Source of the DNA: Pseudomonadota bacterium | Lineage (GTDB): Bacteria; Pseudomonadota; Alphaproteobacteria; Acetobacterales; Acetobacteraceae | Direction: 5' to 3' | Assembly (NCBI GenBank): GCA_021808985.1 | Contig: JAKBAQ010000197.1 | Coordinates: forward strand, 1 to 5,209 | DNA: 5,209 bases | Part shown: positions 3,640 through 5,209 of the stretch, in pieces | How the letters are laid out: each line of letters begins with the position of its first letter | How positions within the stretch are numbered: position 1 is the first letter of the stretch | Program-made: the position numbers and the translations under genes | Notes under the pieces: generated by a model | What the model was told of the DNA's origin: nothing | The model's database searches: none | The model's input: only the letters and a program-made list of their open reading frames with translations

Positions 3640-5209
3640 TACCGGAACTTGGGCATTTTGCGTTGGCGCTGGCCGTGGCCTTGGCCTTCGCGCAAGGGGT
3701 GATCGGCATTTTCGCGCCGGGACTGCGCGACGCGCGCGCCATGCGCGCGGCACCCGCGCTGGCGCTGAGCCACTTCCTGGCCATCGGGGCGTCATTCCTC
3801 GGGCTGATCTATGCCGGCGTGGTCTCCGATTTCACCGTGGAGAACGTGGCCAATTTCTCATCATCACAGGTGCCGCTGCTCTACCGGATCACCGGCACCT
3901 GGGGCAACCATGACGGCTCCATGCTGCTCTGGTGCTTCATCCTCTCGCTCTGCGGGGCCACGGTGGCGGCCTTTGGCAACGGCTTGCCGGCCTCGCTGCG
4001 GGCGCGGGTGCTGGGCGTGCTGGGCCTGGTCTCCGGCGGCTTTCTGCTCTTCACCCTCACCGTGTCAGACCCTTTCACCCGGCTCTGGCCGCCGCCGCTG
4101 CAGGGCGCCGGGGTCAACCCGATTCTGCAAGATCCCGGCCTCGCCTTCCATCCGCCGGTTTTGTACACCGGCTATGTCGGCTTCTCGGTGGCCTTCGCCT
4201 TCGCCATCGCGGCGCTCATCGAGGGGCGGATCGACGCCGCCTGGGGGCGCTGGGTGCGGCCGTGGGCGCTGGTGTCCTGGTGTTTCCTCACCGCCGGAAT
4301 CGCGCTGGGGAGCTGGTGGAGCTACTACACGCTGGGCTGGGGCGGATACTGGTTCTGGGACCCGGTGGAAAACGCCGCTTTGCTGCCCTGGCTCACCGGC
4401 ACAGCCCTGCTGCATTGCGCGATCGTGGTTGAAAAGCGCGAAGCCCTGAAGGCCTGGACCGTGCTGCTGGCCATCGCCACGTTTTCGCTCAGCCTCTCCG
4501 GCACCTTCCTGGTGCGTTCGGGAATTCTGAACTCGGTGCATTCATTCGCCGCGGCGCCTGATCAGGGCTTGTTCATCCTGGGCCTGCTGGGGATCACCAT
4601 CGGCGGCTCGCTGCTGCTGTTCGCCATCCGCGCCCCGGTTTTGGCCGCGGCGGGGATTTATGCGCCCCTCTCGCGTGAGAGCGCGCTGGTGCTGAACAAT
4701 ATCTTCCTCTGCTCCATCACGGCCGTGGTCTTCACCGGAACATTGTACCCGCCATTCGTGGATCTGCTGTTCGGCATCCAGCTCTCCATCGGCGCGCCCT
4801 TTTTCAACCAGACCGTGCTGCCCCTGGCCGGGCCGATCATTCTGGCCATGGGCATCGGGCCGCTGATGGCCTGGAAGCGCGCGGCGCTGCTGCCGGTGCT
4901 GCAGCAGCTCTGGCTGGCGGCGGCCATGGCGCTGCTGGTGTTTTTGGTGATGGCGGCCAACCGCCACATCATCGCGGCGCTGGGGCTTGCCGGCGGCACC
5001 TGGATCATCATGGCGGCGCTCACCGATATCGCCGGGCGGATCAGGCTGCTGCGCGTCTCCTTCGGCGGCTCGCTGGCGCGGCTCTCCGCGCTGCCGCGCG
5101 CGGCCGTGGGGGCAACGCTCGGGCATATCGGATTCGGCATGACCGTGCTGGGCATCGCCGGGATGACACTGGCGACCCAGAAAGTGATCGTGCTGCAGCC
5201 CGGGCAATC
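3636..5209 (+). CDS. ccmF: Heme lyase subunit CcmF (partial, runs off right edge)
   Basis: Large polytopic membrane protein that receives heme from holo-CcmE and, with CcmH/CcmI, ligates it to CXXCH motifs of apocytochrome c at the periplasmic face. From GTG 3636 the frame is open for 524 complete codons; the family is usually about 650 residues, so about four fifths is here. Key features: WGNHDGSMLLW (89-99), LQDPGLAFHPPVLYTGY with His172, the periplasmic WWD motif GWGGYWFWDPVEN (234-246), His260 (LLHC), SGTFLVRSGILNSVHSF with His302, and His497 (GHIGFGM). These His correspond to E. coli His173, His261, His303 and His491, so both heme-ligand pairs are retained. Many hydrophobic spans alternate throughout. 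It follows ccmE with a 4-base overlap. ccmG/ccmH-type genes would be expected beyond the right edge. Confidence 0.97.
   Translation, partial: MIPELGHFALALAVALAFAQGVIGIFAPGLRDARAMRAAPALALSHFLAIGASFLGLIYAGVVSDFTVENVANFSSSQVPLLYRITGTWGNHDGSMLLWCFILSLCGATVAAFGNGLPASLRARVLGVLGLVSGGFLLFTLTVSDPFTRLWPPPLQGAGVNPILQDPGLAFHPPVLYTGYVGFSVAFAFAIAALIEGRIDAAWGRWVRPWALVSWCFLTAGIALGSWWSYYTLGWGGYWFWDPVENAALLPWLTGTALLHCAIVVEKREALKAWTVLLAIATFSLSLSGTFLVRSGILNSVHSFAAAPDQGLFILGLLGITIGGSLLLFAIRAPVLAAAGIYAPLSRESALVLNNIFLCSITAVVFTGTLYPPFVDLLFGIQLSIGAPFFNQTVLPLAGPIILAMGIGPLMAWKRAALLPVLQQLWLAAAMALLVFLVMAANRHIIAALGLAGGTWIIMAALTDIAGRIRLLRVSFGGSLARLSALPRAAVGATLGHIGFGMTVLGIAGMTLATQKVIVLQPGQ

Noticed and set aside
3811..4449. 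Open frame of 212 codons overlapping ccmF on the plus strand
   Set aside because: It is a frame-shifted reading of ccmF, rich in Pro/Arg/Ser/Cys and without motifs. The true frame carries the WWD and His motifs.
4542..5207. Long open frame on the minus strand opposite ccmF (221 codons)
   Set aside because: Its translation is Gln/Arg/Gly/His-rich with no recognisable domain, while the plus strand here encodes well-conserved CcmF. Antisense frames without stops are common in GC-rich DNA.
1..5209. CRISPR array, insertion sequence or defence island
   Set aside because: No regularly spaced repeats, transposase motifs or terminal inverted repeats were seen, and the genes are housekeeping types.

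Overview
The window is a GC-rich bacterial chromosome segment. Codon use, the gene set and the local order point to an alphaproteobacterium, plausibly in or near the Acetobacteraceae/Rhodospirillales. That placement is inference from sequence style and protein resemblance; no search was run. The content is mostly housekeeping, and I see no insertion sequence, prophage, CRISPR array or defence island.

Layout: (1) 1-651, minus strand: a protein-L-isoaspartate O-methyltransferase-family gene, lacking only its last codons beyond the left edge. (2) 652-787: a divergent intergenic region with a candidate promoter for the methyltransferase leftward and one for a tRNA rightward. (3) 788-861: tRNA-Cys(GCA) with encoded CCA. 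(4) 929-1138, plus strand: a small Flp/Fap-type (class IVb) pilin with a proline/alanine tail, preceded by an AT-rich leader. (5) 1203-2167, minus strand: an EVE-domain gene followed by msrA, joined by a 4-base ATGA overlap. (6) 2168-2231: a 64-base divergent intergenic region with palindromes and possible back-to-back promoters. (7) 2232-5209, plus strand: cytochrome c maturation genes ccmC-ccmD-ccmE-ccmF, each overlapping the next by 1 or 4 bases, with ccmF running off the right edge.

The ccm block gives a coherent pathway. CcmC, helped by the small membrane protein CcmD, loads heme onto the periplasmic chaperone CcmE. CcmE passes it to CcmF, which with CcmH/CcmI (not in the window) attaches heme to apocytochrome c. 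The recognised heme-handling residues are all present: the CcmC WWD motif and two His, CcmE His126/Tyr130, and the CcmF WWD motif and four His. ccmA and ccmB are not upstream of ccmC, because the divergent EVE gene lies there.

Two protein-damage genes are present, msrA (oxidised methionine) and the isoaspartate methyltransferase homologue, plus a predicted modified-base-binding EVE protein. The most interesting points are contextual: the coupled EVE-msrA pair back to back with the ccm operon, the lone Flp pilin behind a tRNA gene, possible leaderless starts in the EVE/ccmC divergent region, and an exact direct repeat bracketing the predicted tRNA -10 box. No clearly undescribed system is visible.
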